A stretch of 64,000 nt of DNA from Stercoripulliclostridium_A sp045577735 (GCA_045577735.1 JAZNIY010000027.1:1-64000); one strand, 5' to 3'. Positions 16,036 to 26,781 are shown, numbered from the stretch's first letter. A program made the numbers and translations. The notes: generated by a model not told the origin, from the letters alone.

Positions 16036-19000
16036 TTATACTCTCTTTCTGAACAAGAATACCATTACGGAACCGAGCATAATTAGAACAGCAACGCCTG
16101 CGATAATTAGTAGTAGGTAGTTATTGCTTTCTTCTTGGATGAACGCAAAGCTGGAGAGGCTATCAACTTCTAGGGTTACGTAGCCGTCTATTACGTCAAC
16201 TTCGATAAGGTTGTAAACGCCATCCTCTTGAACCATTACTTGAACTGCCTTTTCTTCTTGGAGAGTGGAAGGAACCCTGATGGTTATCGTGGTCTTACCG
16301 GGAACCATTTCGGTGGAATCTTGATCACCGGTGGTGGTAAGGGTAAATGCACGAACTATCTTTTGGTTGGACTTTAGCTCTGCTTGGATGTCTTCGAAGT
16401 CGGAAGGCAACTTGTTCATTTCTATGGACATATTGGGATCGAAGCCGTTTTCCGTTTCAAGCTTAATATCGATGCCGTTTGCTTCGGACTTAATGAAGGG
16501 ACGGTTGATGGTAATGTATACGGTAACGGGATCGGGAGCGTAATAGCTTTCGGTTTCGGGAGCGTTTAATACAACAACGTATTTACCGGCGTTCTTGAAG
16601 AAGTTGTGAACAGTTTCAAAGTCGATAGCGTAGGTGATTTCTGCGCCGGAAGAACAGGTTGCGGAAATCATTCTTGCTTCGCCGTCTTCAACGAAGTTGA
16701 TGTATTGAGCTTCAACGGTGATAACTGCCTTATACTTCTTAATGGTGTAGGTGCCGTTTATGAAGGTTACGGTGTAGTTACTGTTGTTGTGAACACCACT
16801 TATTTCGTAGAAGCCCATTGCACTACCACTTTCTCTTGTTAGGGTTACGTTCAAGTTATCTTCGCCAACAACGTTGCCCTTGGTTACGGAGTAGGTTAGG
16901 GTGGCGTCTGCTTGACCATATTCACTTTCTGCATCATTGATGGTAATGGTAATAGCTCTGGGAGTTATTTCGTATTCTACGCCTTCTACTACGGTTATTA
17001 CGTAGTTCTTGTTGAAGAGGGTGCCCTTTGTGATGGGATAGGTACCAACGTCTTTGCCAAGATCACAAGCAAGTTCGCCTTCTAGGGTGTCGCCTTCAAT
17101 TAGGCCTTCGGTGGTATAGCTGAGTGCGAGAGTGCGTTCGCCATATACAGAAGTTTTAACTTCGGGGGTGACGGTGACGGGACGAGCCGTGATTGTGAAT
17201 ATTGCTTCGGAGCTGTCAAGATCTACCTCATAGTTGGGGTTGTCGTTCTTGAACTCGTCGGACATGATGATTTCGTAGGTGCCAACGTCGGTGCCGGTTG
17301 CGGAGAGTGAACCGTGTAGTTGGTCCCCGTCAATTAACGAAGTGCCGTCAACGAATTCATATTCGAGATCGGGCATAGGATCGCCATAAACCTTGGTTGC
17401 GCTATCAACCTTAATCTTAATGTAGCGTTTAGTGATTTCGTAACGGATATCGTTGCCGTCTTGATCTAGGGTCAAGTATTGGATTTGATAGTTGGGGTTT
17501 CTACCCTCGGCGTTGTCGAGAGTGCCTTGTGGGATGTCCCAAGAGCCAACGTTGGTTTGGGTTGCGTCACCGAGAGAACCTTCCAAGGGATATCCTGCGA
17601 ATACAGAGCCACTTTGGATGGTGTAGGTGAAGGGAGCGATTACTTGACCATATTCATAACTTACAGCTACGGGAGAAATGATTATGGAGGCGGGTTGAAT
17701 TTCATAAACAGCAGGGGTGAACGACATTTCGTAGTTGGGGTTAGATGCGTTATCGAAACCTTCTGCTACGATGGTGTATTTACCTACGTTAGTGAGGTCT
17801 AGCGTTCCTTCTGCGACAATGGTTAGGTTGCCAACGGGTACTTCGCCGTCTACCATACCCGTTACTTCATAGGCAAGGGAGCTTAGGTCGATAGCGGTGC
17901 CGTCGAATACTTTGATTACTGCAACGGCTTTGACGCTTGCGATACGCTTGGTGATTACGAATCTACCGAGTAGATCGTCGGCATTGATGTTTACAACGTG
18001 GTTGGTGCTGTCAATAACGTAGCTTGCGATGTCGTAAGTATTTGCGTTATTGTTAGTAGCATCGGTACGGGTAAAGGTAATGGTAACTTGGTTGCCGTGG
18101 TCATCGGTAACAACTTCGTCCCAAACGGAGAGCTCGGTGCCGTATGCTATTGATTTAGCAGATGGAACAACGTTAATTTCTCTTGGTAAAATTTCGTATA
18201 CGTCAAGGTTTGTTCCTTCTTCGAATACGAGTTCGTAGTTGGTGTTGTCTATTGCTATGGAAACAAGGTCGTAGGTGCCAACGTCTTCGCCTTCTTCACG
18301 AACCATAGTAGCAGTGATTATGTCGCCGTATCCGGTATCGATAGTGAAGGTAAAGTTGGATTGATCTTCGTCATCATAAATCTTAGTTAGGTCGTTTTCA
18401 GTTAGCCTATCAGCAGGATTTACGGTTCCCAAATTCATGGGTTTAACGGTAACGGTAACGTTTACGCTGGTACCCCAGAAGAAATCGTTAGCAACTGCTT
18501 GGATTTGAACGTTGTAGGTGCCGGCATCCTTAAAGGTTTTACCTATCTTGCCGTTAATACGATATATTACGTCAACAGCTTTGTCGTGCTTGCCGTTTTC
18601 GTTAATATCGACGTATTCTTCGCCTTCGTCATATTGGCCGTTGCCGTTTGCATCAACGTATTCTTCGTCGCCACCCTTTATGAGATATGCGTCAACGGTT
18701 TGTGGTTGACCATTGTATTCGAGGGTGAGTGAGAGGTTACCTTCTGCATCTGCTATGGTAGCATCGTTGAAACCAAATTCAGCTTGACCGTGGTCGATGC
18801 TAAATTGATGAACACTGTCTATGAAGATACGCTTGCCATAGGCGTTATTGGTGTTGTTGGAGAATTGTGAGAACTTGTAGTAACTATTGTTAACACAAGC
18901 GCTGTTGTCTTCAAGAATGAATATGAAGTTGTACTTGCCAACTGTTTCGCCCTTAGCGCGAACTAGTTCGAAACTGGGTTCGTAACCAGCTACGAAGAAG

Positions 19001-22000
19001 CCGGTTTTTATTACATACTCAAAGCTTGCAGGATCTGGGTCGGTGTAGCCTTTCTTTTGACCATCTAGAGCTTCTAGCGTTATTTCACGTGGGTAAATCT
19101 TATATTTACCTTCAACGAAGATAACGTTGTAGTTGGGGTTGTTTTCATTGGTTATGGAACCACGGGTGATTTTGTACTCACCGGGAGTGATGCCGGGTTC
19201 ACGTTCGAGGTCGCCAACGAGTTCCGTTTGACCATAAACAAGGCCACCTGCAGAATAAGTTGCCGTCAACGTTTTGTCTTGGGCGTCGCCGAATACGTGA
19301 GCTTGTCTTTCATTTATGATAGAAACTGCAGTAACCGTAACGTCACGGCGAGTGATGTAATACCTGATGCCGTTGGTATCAAGTTCAACTTTGTAGTTGG
19401 CGTTGTAGCCGGTGGACTTGTCATCGTTCAAGTCACCCTTGATAATTTCGTAACCCTCTTCGGTAACGTCTCTGCCACCAACTCTTCCAAGGGCACCACC
19501 AAGTTTTTCATTGCCGAGTAGTCCTGGTTGTGTTGGGTCGGCCTTTAGGTAGGTAGTGTAGCCTATGGTAACGTCATTATTGCCGTAAACGTGAGATATC
19601 TTGTCTGCACCCTCCGGGATGACGGGAACTGCAACTATTTCACGCTTGGTGATAGTGAAGTAGAAGAGCTTGTCCTCGGTGTTATCGTTATTGAGATTCT
19701 CTTCAAGAGAGAAGAGGTAGTTGTTGTTTGCAGAGTTGGCAAGGCTGTTAAAGTTGCCAAGAGCAATAGCGTATGAACCTACCTTATTGCCTGCGGTTCT
19801 GGTAAGAGCACTGCGTGAGTCTATTTCATAGCCTGGTACAACGTCGCTAGGCTCAATGAAGTAATCTACAGGTCTACCGGCAGTATTGTCATAGGGCTTG
19901 GTTAGGTTACTTGTGCCATCGGTCTTTAGAGTCGGAACCTTTACGATTACGTTCTTCTTATTGATGGTGAAGTATTCCGCACTTAGTGAAATTGTATAGT
20001 TGGTATCTTGAATGGGTTCGCCGTCCTTAATAGATTCGTGTAATTTTGCTTGGAAAGAGCCTATAGCAATCTTGTACTTGCCGGCAGGGAGGTAATTGTT
20101 TTCCAAGTACTCATTCTTTCTTTCGTGGTATTCTGCTTCGCTTTCACCGGCATTCTTGGGTAGTATACTGCTTATGTCAATGGACAATGAACCACTAAAC
20201 TCAGCATCATCACCACTTAGGAGGTGGCTTAAGTCATGACCTTTAAGGTTGTCTTTAATGCTAAAGTTAATGTTTAACTGACCACTTTCGGAACCAAATA
20301 CTACCTTTTCACCAAAGGTAATTTGTACTGCTTCGGGAGTGATTACAGCGACAAGTTTTTGGATGGTCAATTTTTTTGCACCTTCGTAGGTGATGCTGTA
20401 GTTTTTGTTTTCTTGTAGTAGAACGTCATCTGCAACAATATCGTATAGACCAACGTCTTCGGGGTTGCCCAATATCATAAGTCCACCAACTAGGGGTGTG
20501 GGCAATACTTCGGGATAGGTAGAGTAGGTGAGCTCACTATTGTCGGGTAGAGGATCGCCTACGGAAATTAGTACGGGATCTGCTGTTACGTTTACTTCAA
20601 GTGGTTTAATAGTATAGTAAACGGGATTCAAGCTAAAGCTAATCTCATAGTTGGGGTTGGGGTTTGCTCCGTTAACGTTGTTAGAGAGGGTTCCTTGTTG
20701 GATGAGGTAGTTACCAACGTCGGCGCCATCTTTACGTACTAGTTTACCAACCAATGCATAGCCAACTTCTCCGGCTGTGTTTTCAAGGCCTTCAACGTTG
20801 AGTTCAACTTTATAGTTCAAAGCGTTATCACCATCAGAAGCCATTCCGATTCCGTCATATTCCCTTCCCGTAGCAATAGGAGTGATCAAAACGGGACGAG
20901 GTATTATGGTGAAGAGTGCGCGTTCTGTAATGATTTCATAATTATCATTAGCTTGATATGCGGTGGTGAGTATATATAGGTCATAGCTACCTACAACGAC
21001 GTTTGCAAGGTCGTTGTTTAGTGAATCGGAGAGTCCGGTGCGGGTGCGAATTATGGTTAAGGGGAGAAGCGTTGCAAGGGAAACGCTCTTGTCGCGCTCT
21101 GCAATACCACTAGTTGTATCGCCCTCGGTTACAGGAGATGCCGTGAATGCCGTTTGACTAATGGTAATGGTTTCGCCAAAATAGTGGCCAATCACGTCAA
21201 CGGGTCTAACGAGTACCTGTCTACGCGAAATGACAAATGAGGAAGGAGCTAGCGTTATATCATAGTTATTCAAGTTGAATTCGCTAGTTCCAATCGTACC
21301 TTTGTTTATGTTATAGTTGCCTTGTAGTTCACCTTGAGTACGGGCCAAAGTACCCTCTATCAAGCTGGTTGTAACGTGAGTGGTACTACCTGAAGTAATA
21401 CTATAGGTTATAGTGGGGTCAGCCTCGCCGTAAGTCTTGGTGAGCGTGTTTTGGTCTGCCTTAATTGTTACCTTGTGCTTGGTGATGGAGAATACCGAGG
21501 GGACAAAAGTGATGTCATAGTTGGGGTTAGCTATGGTTTTTTCACCATTTTCATTTTCATCGGTAATGGCGTATTCGCCAACCATACAAATAATTTTGCC
21601 CTCTTCTAAGGATGCACCGGGAAGTGCATAAACCATTTTAGAAACTTCGCAATATAACTCTCCGAAAGTATCGCTACCATATAAACCGGTATGGTTAATG
21701 GAGTCGGTAGCGGAATAGGTCATATCACTCTTGGCGAATGAAATGTTACTACCAAATTCTAGGGTTTGAGCTTTTGCTCTAATGGTTATAGGACGAAGAT
21801 TTACTGTAAGAGAGAGTTTGCAGGGGTCTGGGATAACGTAATTCCAAGTGTCGGTGGGAGTAAATTGAATTGTTACTTCGCCGGAGTCTGCAACAACGGG
21901 TACGGCAGAGGTTGCAAGTTTTTCACTTTCATCAAACGCCCAGCCACCTACAACGTTTACGGCGAAAGAGAGGTCGCTATTGGTGATGGACGATGCTTTA

Positions 22001-25000
22001 ATGTTTGCAGTGGTTACGCTTTGACCATAGGTGACAATAACGGGTGAGATTTCACCAATTGCAACGCGTGCTTTCAAAATCTTTGCTTCGGTGCTGATTT
22101 CTCCGGTATAGTTGCCGGTACCTTTAATTACAACAAGGTGCTGGATTACGGTGCCGTTAGGTTGTGTTCCGGTAACGGTGGTGAAGTCACTGCCACTATA
22201 ATCGTACGAGAAGTCAGTGCCTACTTGTAACGTTGTACGACCCTCGGTTCCCGCGACGGCGTTGTCCTTTACGGCAGGAGTAGGGGCGTAGGAATATGCA
22301 TCGTTATAGATGCCGTCTTGATTAACGTCAATGAAGGGTTCGCCTTCGTCGTATTGACCGTTTTGATTGGTGTCGGTGTATGATTGATAGAAGCCGTAAT
22401 ATACGTCTTCGATGGCGTCAACGATAACGGTGCTAATCTCTTTGGGTGAAATCGAAACGGTTTTTTGGTCGTCTACGGGAAGTGCGCCGTTTGCATCTTC
22501 TTTAAGGTGATAATTCTTGTGAACGCCGTCTTCACTTGATATAGTTATATTTTTTGCAGTTGCAGTTACTATTTTTGCTTCGTAGTCGCTGTAGGTTACC
22601 GTTGCGGAAATTGTAATCTTACCAGCATCACAATCACATTCTTTGGATACCCATGAGTAGTCGTAACACGTTCTGTTACCATCGTATACTTTACCTTTTG
22701 AATTTAAAGTAAGTTCAAGTTCTTTGGTGGCAATAGCAATGAAAAGACCGTTGATGTAGTTTTGTTCCGAGTAAATTTCACCACTATAAACAAGTGTTTC
22801 TGTGGAAACCAAGCGATAATTGGTTAGCCTTGTGTTTCCAGCAACATTAGCATCGTCCTTGCTTCCAAGAGCGATGGCAAGGTAGGTGGATTGAATGGTT
22901 ATGTTATTACCATACCAACGTTGTCCATTAGTGGGTTTTTTTACGCCTGCATAATAGTTTGCATTGCTCGTGCTGAATTTGGCTTCTGCTTTGGTAGCAT
23001 CTATGTACAAGTTGTCTGCAGTACCATTGTCTTGGATTTGAATGGGATCTACCGTGGTTTTTCCGTCGGCAGGGTCTACCCACTTATAATCTACGGTAGC
23101 GTAATCGTTACCATCATAAATCTTGTTACTATGAGATTCTATTGCTATTCTTACGTCTTTTTGGGCAATAGTGCAGTTACCTTGATACAAAGTGATGGGT
23201 TGATCGTTGTATGAAGTAGTATTATTATTGTTGGCTAGACCACTTACGTAATAATTCTTTCTATCGTTACCGGAAAGGTACAAGGACGTAGAGGTGATGG
23301 TCTTATTGGTGCCGGCGTGTTGGTCACCATAGGTTCCGGAGAAGGATTGTAAAATGGAGGCGCGATTGTCGTTACCTACTTTGGTTTCATTGGATTTCTT
23401 TTGGTAACCGGTATTATTGCCCTTCTCTGTGGAAAAACCGATTTCGTCGTCAGTGATATAACCTTGAATAATTATACCTGCAAAATAGGCATTATTGGTT
23501 TTACCATCGTAAACCTTGCCCATCGCATCGGTTGTAATTTTTGCTCCATCGACGTAATAGCCCTTCAAGCTGGTAATTTCAGCGGTGCCATCGTAGCATT
23601 GTCCATATCCCGCCGAAGAGATGATTAACATCTTGGGCGTTATGGTGCCGGTGATGACGTCCCCGGAGTTATTAAAGGTATAACTTCCAGCAATGTTTGC
23701 GTTTGTGTTGGCATCGTTTGTCTTGGTGGAGGCTATAGTTGCCGTTGCGTTTACGGTAATGACCTTGCCGGTGCCTACGTTTTCATTGTTATAAGTAAAA
23801 GAAGCCGTGCTGGGCGAAGTAAACTGGAGTTTATCTGCAGTTATAATGCTATTGCTTGCGCTTTCAGAGCCCAAAGTCCAGTCGGTTGCGTTCGCTTGGG
23901 TTATTACGTTGTTGCCATCGTAAACCTTGGAGTTTTCAGCGCCGTTGGGAGCGCCGGCCGGGAAGGTGGGCTTGGCGTAAACGTTAATCTTGTTTATAGT
24001 AACGCTGTAGGAACCCGTACCAATGGTAGAACCACCGGAGGTTAAGGTAACGTAAGCCGTGTAGGTTCCTGCATATGTGGGAGCGGTTGTGCTATTGTAG
24101 GAAACACCACCATACGAGGTGCCCGTGTAGGTTATGCTTCCAGCGTACCCCGACGGCACGCTTAACGAGAGCGGGATGGGGCTACCATTATAATTAAATG
24201 TAAAGCTCTCTGTTCCCGACGGGCTTGCCGTACCATTGTTTTTAATTAAAGGAACAATTTCGCTAAAATTTGCTTGCCAATTAAATTCATAATCTTTTGG
24301 TGCGGAAGCAATGGTTTGTGATTGTCTCCATTTGTTATCTACGTAGCTTCCTACACCGAGGGTGCTGTAACCACTCCAACCGGTGAAATAGTATTTGGTG
24401 TTGGGGGTGGCGTACAAATAATAACTTTCAGTACCAAATCTACCTGTTAGTTGCGTGTCAGAACCGGAAGCCGTGGAACTTGTTGTAACGTAAGCGCTAC
24501 CACCTGCAGAATTATTTACGGTAGCGGTTATGACGGAACTATAGTACCAAACGGTTTTGCTAGTGGAATTGCCAACGTTATCAGTTACTGTAATAACATA
24601 CTTACCTTGACCGGGAAGGGTAAGGGTTCTAGAGGTCGAACGTGAACTTGAAGAAGTGCCACTGGCGTTCCAGTTTAGACTGTGAGAGGTGTTGGTACCG
24701 GCAAGGTTTGTATAGGTTACGGAAACAGTATTTATGCCAGCGCCTGTGTCGGATATGGAAACAGTGTTGCTTGTTTGCCAATATGCCGAGGAAAGATTTG
24801 TACTTCCAGTGCTTATCGTGGGAGACGTGGTATCTGCTTTTTCCAAATATACTCTACAATCGGCTACAGTCGCAGTTTGTTGAGTAAAAGCTTTACCATT
24901 GGTTTGCATAGTTAAGGTTGCCGTAAAGGTCGTTGTACCTCCGGGCAGATTGTATTTGCTTGAACTATGTGTGCCGGAAGAGTTAGACATAGACAAGGTG

Positions 25001-25431
25001 TTTTGGCTACTTGCTCCACCAGAGGCAGTAACGTAAAAAGCTTGCGAGCCGTTTCCGGAAGAGGTAACGGAATAATAAGCATAAAATTTTATAGCATTGC
25101 CGTAACCCGCCCTTTTGTAAGCATCGCTGTCAAGCGAAGTAGTTGCGGTATAAGTTTCCTTTTTTTCTACAACGCTACCCCAAGTATTGCTCATCGACTT
25201 ACTACTCCAGAAAGTGTGATAAGTAAAAGAACTTATTGCTTCTGCAGTAACAGGCATTATTTGCAAAATGTTAGGATTGCTTTCAACGTCGGTGATGTTA
25301 AGCTCGTCAATAACGTCAACGACATAGGCGTTAATCGAGGTTTGATACAACGTAAACACCAAAGTAAGCATTAAGAAAAGCACTAGGAAAACCGAGAGCT
25401 TGCTTGCATTTCTAACTATATTCTTTTTCAT
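16036..25431 (-). CDS. Giant membrane-anchored MBG-repeat surface protein
   Basis: 3131 residues. There is an N-terminal signal peptide (about 1-36), then an Ig-like segment around 190-290, a YDG-type segment (SKVYDGNNVITQ), and a long array, well over a dozen copies, of roughly 75-residue MBG_2-type repeats (YG-x-adpxLxYs ... GxYxIxxG ... NY-xI-xF). A C-terminal transmembrane helix with the tail FRKRV (about 3105-3131) follows; there is no LPXTG motif. Two inserts with EF-hand-like loops (about 1015-1045 and 2250-2285) should bind Ca2+. It is presumably a stalk or adhesin held at the membrane and reaching through the wall. AAGGAGG sits close before the ATG. MBG domains are known from bacterial adhesins; the ligand is unknown. 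Confidence 0.88.
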   Translation of the reverse strand: MKKNIVRNASKLSVFLVLFLMLTLVFTLYQTSINAYVVDVIDELNITDVESNPNILQIMPVTAEAISSFTYHTFWSSKSMSNTWGSVVEKKETYTATTSLDSDAYKRAGYGNAIKFYAYYSVTSSGNGSQAFYVTASGGASSQNTLSMSNSSGTHSSSKYNLPGGTTTFTATLTMQTNGKAFTQQTATVADCRVYLEKADTTSPTISTGSTNLSSAYWQTSNTVSISDTGAGINTVSVTYTNLAGTNTSHSLNWNASGTSSSSRSTSRTLTLPGQGKYVITVTDNVGNSTSKTVWYYSSVITATVNNSAGGSAYVTTSSTASGSDTQLTGRFGTESYYLYATPNTKYYFTGWSGYSTLGVGSYVDNKWRQSQTIASAPKDYEFNWQANFSEIVPLIKNNGTASPSGTESFTFNYNGSPIPLSLSVPSGYAGSITYTGTSYGGVSYNSTTAPTYAGTYTAYVTLTSGGSTIGTGSYSVTINKINVYAKPTFPAGAPNGAENSKVYDGNNVITQANATDWTLGSESASNSIITADKLQFTSPSTASFTYNNENVGTGKVITVNATATIASTKTNDANTNANIAGSYTFNNSGDVITGTITPKMLIISSAGYGQCYDGTAEITSLKGYYVDGAKITTDAMGKVYDGKTNNAYFAGIIIQGYITDDEIGFSTEKGNNTGYQKKSNETKVGNDNRASILQSFSGTYGDQHAGTNKTITSTSLYLSGNDRKNYYVSGLANNNNTTSYNDQPITLYQGNCTIAQKDVRIAIESHSNKIYDGNDYATVDYKWVDPADGKTTVDPIQIQDNGTADNLYIDATKAEAKFSTSNANYYAGVKKPTNGQRWYGNNITIQSTYLAIALGSKDDANVAGNTRLTNYRLVSTETLVYSGEIYSEQNYINGLFIAIATKELELTLNSKGKVYDGNRTCYDYSWVSKECDCDAGKITISATVTYSDYEAKIVTATAKNITISSEDGVHKNYHLKEDANGALPVDDQKTVSISPKEISTVIVDAIEDVYYGFYQSYTDTNQNGQYDEGEPFIDVNQDGIYNDAYSYAPTPAVKDNAVAGTEGRTTLQVGTDFSYDYSGSDFTTVTGTQPNGTVIQHLVVIKGTGNYTGEISTEAKILKARVAIGEISPVIVTYGQSVTTANIKASSITNSDLSFAVNVVGGWAFDESEKLATSAVPVVADSGEVTIQFTPTDTWNYVIPDPCKLSLTVNLRPITIRAKAQTLEFGSNISFAKSDMTYSATDSINHTGLYGSDTFGELYCEVSKMVYALPGASLEEGKIICMVGEYAITDENENGEKTIANPNYDITFVPSVFSITKHKVTIKADQNTLTKTYGEADPTITYSITSGSTTHVTTSLIEGTLARTQGELQGNYNINKGTIGTSEFNLNNYDITLAPSSFVISRRQVLVRPVDVIGHYFGETITISQTAFTASPVTEGDTTSGIAERDKSVSLATLLPLTIIRTRTGLSDSLNNDLANVVVGSYDLYILTTAYQANDNYEIITERALFTIIPRPVLITPIATGREYDGIGMASDGDNALNYKVELNVEGLENTAGEVGYALVGKLVRKDGADVGNYLIQQGTLSNNVNGANPNPNYEISFSLNPVYYTIKPLEVNVTADPVLISVGDPLPDNSELTYSTYPEVLPTPLVGGLMILGNPEDVGLYDIVADDVLLQENKNYSITYEGAKKLTIQKLVAVITPEAVQITFGEKVVFGSESGQLNINFSIKDNLKGHDLSHLLSGDDAEFSGSLSIDISSILPKNAGESEAEYHERKNEYLENNYLPAGKYKIAIGSFQAKLHESIKDGEPIQDTNYTISLSAEYFTINKKNVIVKVPTLKTDGTSNLTKPYDNTAGRPVDYFIEPSDVVPGYEIDSRSALTRTAGNKVGSYAIALGNFNSLANSANNNYLFSLEENLNNDNTEDKLFYFTITKREIVAVPVIPEGADKISHVYGNNDVTIGYTTYLKADPTQPGLLGNEKLGGALGRVGGRDVTEEGYEIIKGDLNDDKSTGYNANYKVELDTNGIRYYITRRDVTVTAVSIINERQAHVFGDAQDKTLTATYSAGGLVYGQTELVGDLEREPGITPGEYKITRGSITNENNPNYNVIFVEGKYKIYPREITLEALDGQKKGYTDPDPASFEYVIKTGFFVAGYEPSFELVRAKGETVGKYNFIFILEDNSACVNNSYYKFSQFSNNTNNAYGKRIFIDSVHQFSIDHGQAEFGFNDATIADAEGNLSLTLEYNGQPQTVDAYLIKGGDEEYVDANGNGQYDEGEEYVDINENGKHDKAVDVIYRINGKIGKTFKDAGTYNVQIQAVANDFFWGTSVNVTVTVKPMNLGTVNPADRLTENDLTKIYDDEDQSNFTFTIDTGYGDIITATMVREEGEDVGTYDLVSIAIDNTNYELVFEEGTNLDVYEILPREINVVPSAKSIAYGTELSVWDEVVTDDHGNQVTITFTRTDATNNNANTYDIASYVIDSTNHVVNINADDLLGRFVITKRIASVKAVAVIKVFDGTAIDLSSLAYEVTGMVDGEVPVGNLTIVAEGTLDLTNVGKYTIVAEGFDNASNPNYEMSFTPAVYEIQPASIIISPVAVSYEYGQVIAPFTYTIQSGSVFAGYPLEGSLGDATQTNVGSWDIPQGTLDNAEGRNPNYQIQYLTLDQDGNDIRYEITKRYIKIKVDSATKVYGDPMPDLEYEFVDGTSLIDGDQLHGSLSATGTDVGTYEIIMSDEFKNDNPNYEVDLDSSEAIFTITARPVTVTPEVKTSVYGERTLALSYTTEGLIEGDTLEGELACDLGKDVGTYPITKGTLFNKNYVITVVEGVEYEITPRAITITINDAESEYGQADATLTYSVTKGNVVGEDNLNVTLTRESGSAMGFYEISGVHNNSNYTVTFINGTYTIKKYKAVITVEAQYINFVEDGEARMISATCSSGAEITYAIDFETVHNFFKNAGKYVVVLNAPETESYYAPDPVTVYITINRPFIKSEANGIDIKLETENGFDPNMSIEMNKLPSDFEDIQAELKSNQKIVRAFTLTTTGDQDSTEMVPGKTTITIRVPSTLQEEKAVQVMVQEDGVYNLIEVDVIDGYVTLEVDSLSSFAFIQEESNNYLLLIIAGVAVLIMLGSVMVFLFRKRV

Positions 25432-25530
25432 AGACGCCTCCTTATGGGGTGCTATTTTTTAGCGATTTTTAAGTCGGGCGCGTGCACAACTCTATTTGCG
25501 CCCTTGTGCGTGTTATATAAATATACGCAA

Positions 25531-25559
25531 ATTATAGCCCCACTTCCTACCTCGGTCAA
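25531..25559 (-). promoter_or_regulatory. Promoter of the giant MBG protein gene
   Basis: On the minus strand, TTGACC (25559-25554), a 17-bp spacer and a perfect TATAAT (25536-25531). The leader of about 90 bases and the upstream flank both contain GC-rich alternating tracts (GCGCGTGCAC near 25478, GCGCGTGCG near 25600). Confidence 0.78.
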
Positions 25560-25687
25560 GACAAATAGGGGCATCTTTTACTATAATTATACCGTGTGGG
25601 CGCGTGCGAGTGCTATGTGCGCTATATACTTATTGAAAACAATATAATTTTCCAAACCAAACCTAAGCTGTTTTTTGCCTCCTCCTA

Positions 25688-25716
25688 TTGACAAAAGCCG
25701 AATCCTTCTCTACAAT
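25688..25716 (+). promoter_or_regulatory. Promoter of folD
   Basis: A perfect TTGACA (25688-25693), a 17-bp spacer and TACAAT (25711-25716), then AAGGAG at 25733-25738 and the folD ATG at 25746. With the MBG promoter it accounts for the 314-bp divergent region 25432-25745. Confidence 0.82.
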
Positions 25717-25745
25717 ATTTCTAACGCAATTCAAGGAGAAATAAT

Positions 25746-26597
25746 ATGTCCCAACCCTTAGTTTTAGATGGAAGAGTGGTAGCAAAAGCCGTTGAAAGTG
25801 ATTTGCAAGAAAGAGTAAAAGTATTGGTGGAGAAAACGGGGGTAACGCCCGTGCTTGCAACCATTATTGTCGGCACGAATCCCGCCTCGCAAACCTACGT
25901 TAAAATGAAGGGCAACGCTTGTTTGCGCGTAGGGATTGAACCACGCAAAATTGAACTACCTGAGGAAACCACCACGGAAGAACTTCTAGCAGTAATAGAA
26001 GAGCTTAACGCTGACGAAAGAGTTTCCGGCATACTTCTCCAACACCCCGTCCCCAGACACATTGACGAACAAAAATGTTTTAACGCTATAGCACTTGAAA
26101 AGGACACCGACGGCGTAAATACTGCTTCGTTTGGTTCGGTAACGATGGGTGGAAGTGGGTTCAAGTGCGCAACCCCATATTCCATAATGACAATACTCAA
26201 ATACTATAACGTGGACCTTGAGGGAAAACACGCTGTCGTAATTGGCAGAAGTCCCATTCTCGGTAAACCCGTTTCCATGCTACTTCTTAACGAAAATGCC
26301 ACGGTAACCATATGCCATTCTCGCACCAAAAACCTTCCCGAAATCGTCAAGAGTGCCGACGTGGTAGTTGCTTGTGTAGGTAGGGCAAATTTTGTTAAAA
26401 AGGAATGGTTAAAAGAGGGCGTGGTTCTCGTCGATGCCGGCTACAATGCAGGAAACGTAGGGGACATTGACCTGGTTAATTGCGCTCCCATTTCTAGCGC
26501 CTATACCCCGGTTCCGGGAGGTGTCGGGCCTTGTACAATCGCAATGCTGATGAGACAAACCGTAGAAAGTGCAGAAAGGAAATATTTGAGCAAATAG
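25746..26597 (+). CDS. folD: Methylenetetrahydrofolate dehydrogenase / cyclohydrolase
   Basis: A 283-residue bifunctional enzyme interconverting 5,10-methylene-THF, methenyl-THF and 10-formyl-THF. Catalytic Y51 and K55 lie in QTYVKMKGNAC, QHPVPRHIDE is the substrate segment, and VIGRSPILGKP the NADP-binding loop. The C-terminal PVPGGVGPCTIAMLM is a FolD signature. It supplies the substrate of MetF. It is a monocistronic gene with its own consensus promoter, followed by a terminator before pyrB. Confidence 0.97.
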   Translation: MSQPLVLDGRVVAKAVESDLQERVKVLVEKTGVTPVLATIIVGTNPASQTYVKMKGNACLRVGIEPRKIELPEETTTEELLAVIEELNADERVSGILLQHPVPRHIDEQKCFNAIALEKDTDGVNTASFGSVTMGGSGFKCATPYSIMTILKYYNVDLEGKHAVVIGRSPILGKPVSMLLLNENATVTICHSRTKNLPEIVKSADVVVACVGRANFVKKEWLKEGVVLVDAGYNAGNVGDIDLVNCAPISSAYTPVPGGVGPCTIAMLMRQTVESAERKYLSK

Positions 26598-26690
26598 GGT
26601 GCCGAATTTAAAACTCGGGGAACCCAAAACACCTAGTTTTTGGAATAGTAATCACTACGTTTATTAGTGTCAATATTGCAAAAAAAGAAG

Positions 26691-26735
26691 AGCCTTGTTG
26701 GAACTATGAATTCTCCCCAACAAGGCTATGTTTTT
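26691..26735. terminator. Terminator between folD and pyrB
   Basis: AGCCTTGTTGG (26691-26701) and CCAACAAGGCT (26717-26727) form an 11-bp perfect stem with a 15-base loop, followed by ATGTTTTT. It lies upstream of the pyrB promoter, so it ends folD and cannot attenuate the pyr operon from the promoter identified here. Confidence 0.75.
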
Positions 26736-26781
26736 AATCCGAAACCGGAAGAATATGATTTCAACTTTTTTTAAAAATCAC

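Noticed and set aside
16036..16120. Sortase anchor at the end of the MBG protein
   Set aside because: The tail is a hydrophobic helix with RKRV, but no LPXTG-like motif precedes it.
26691..26735. Hairpin before pyrB as a pyr attenuator or PyrR site
   Set aside because: It lies upstream of the strong TTTACA-17-TATAAT promoter, so it should not be in the pyr transcript, and it carries no PyrR-binding consensus. It is better read as the folD terminator.
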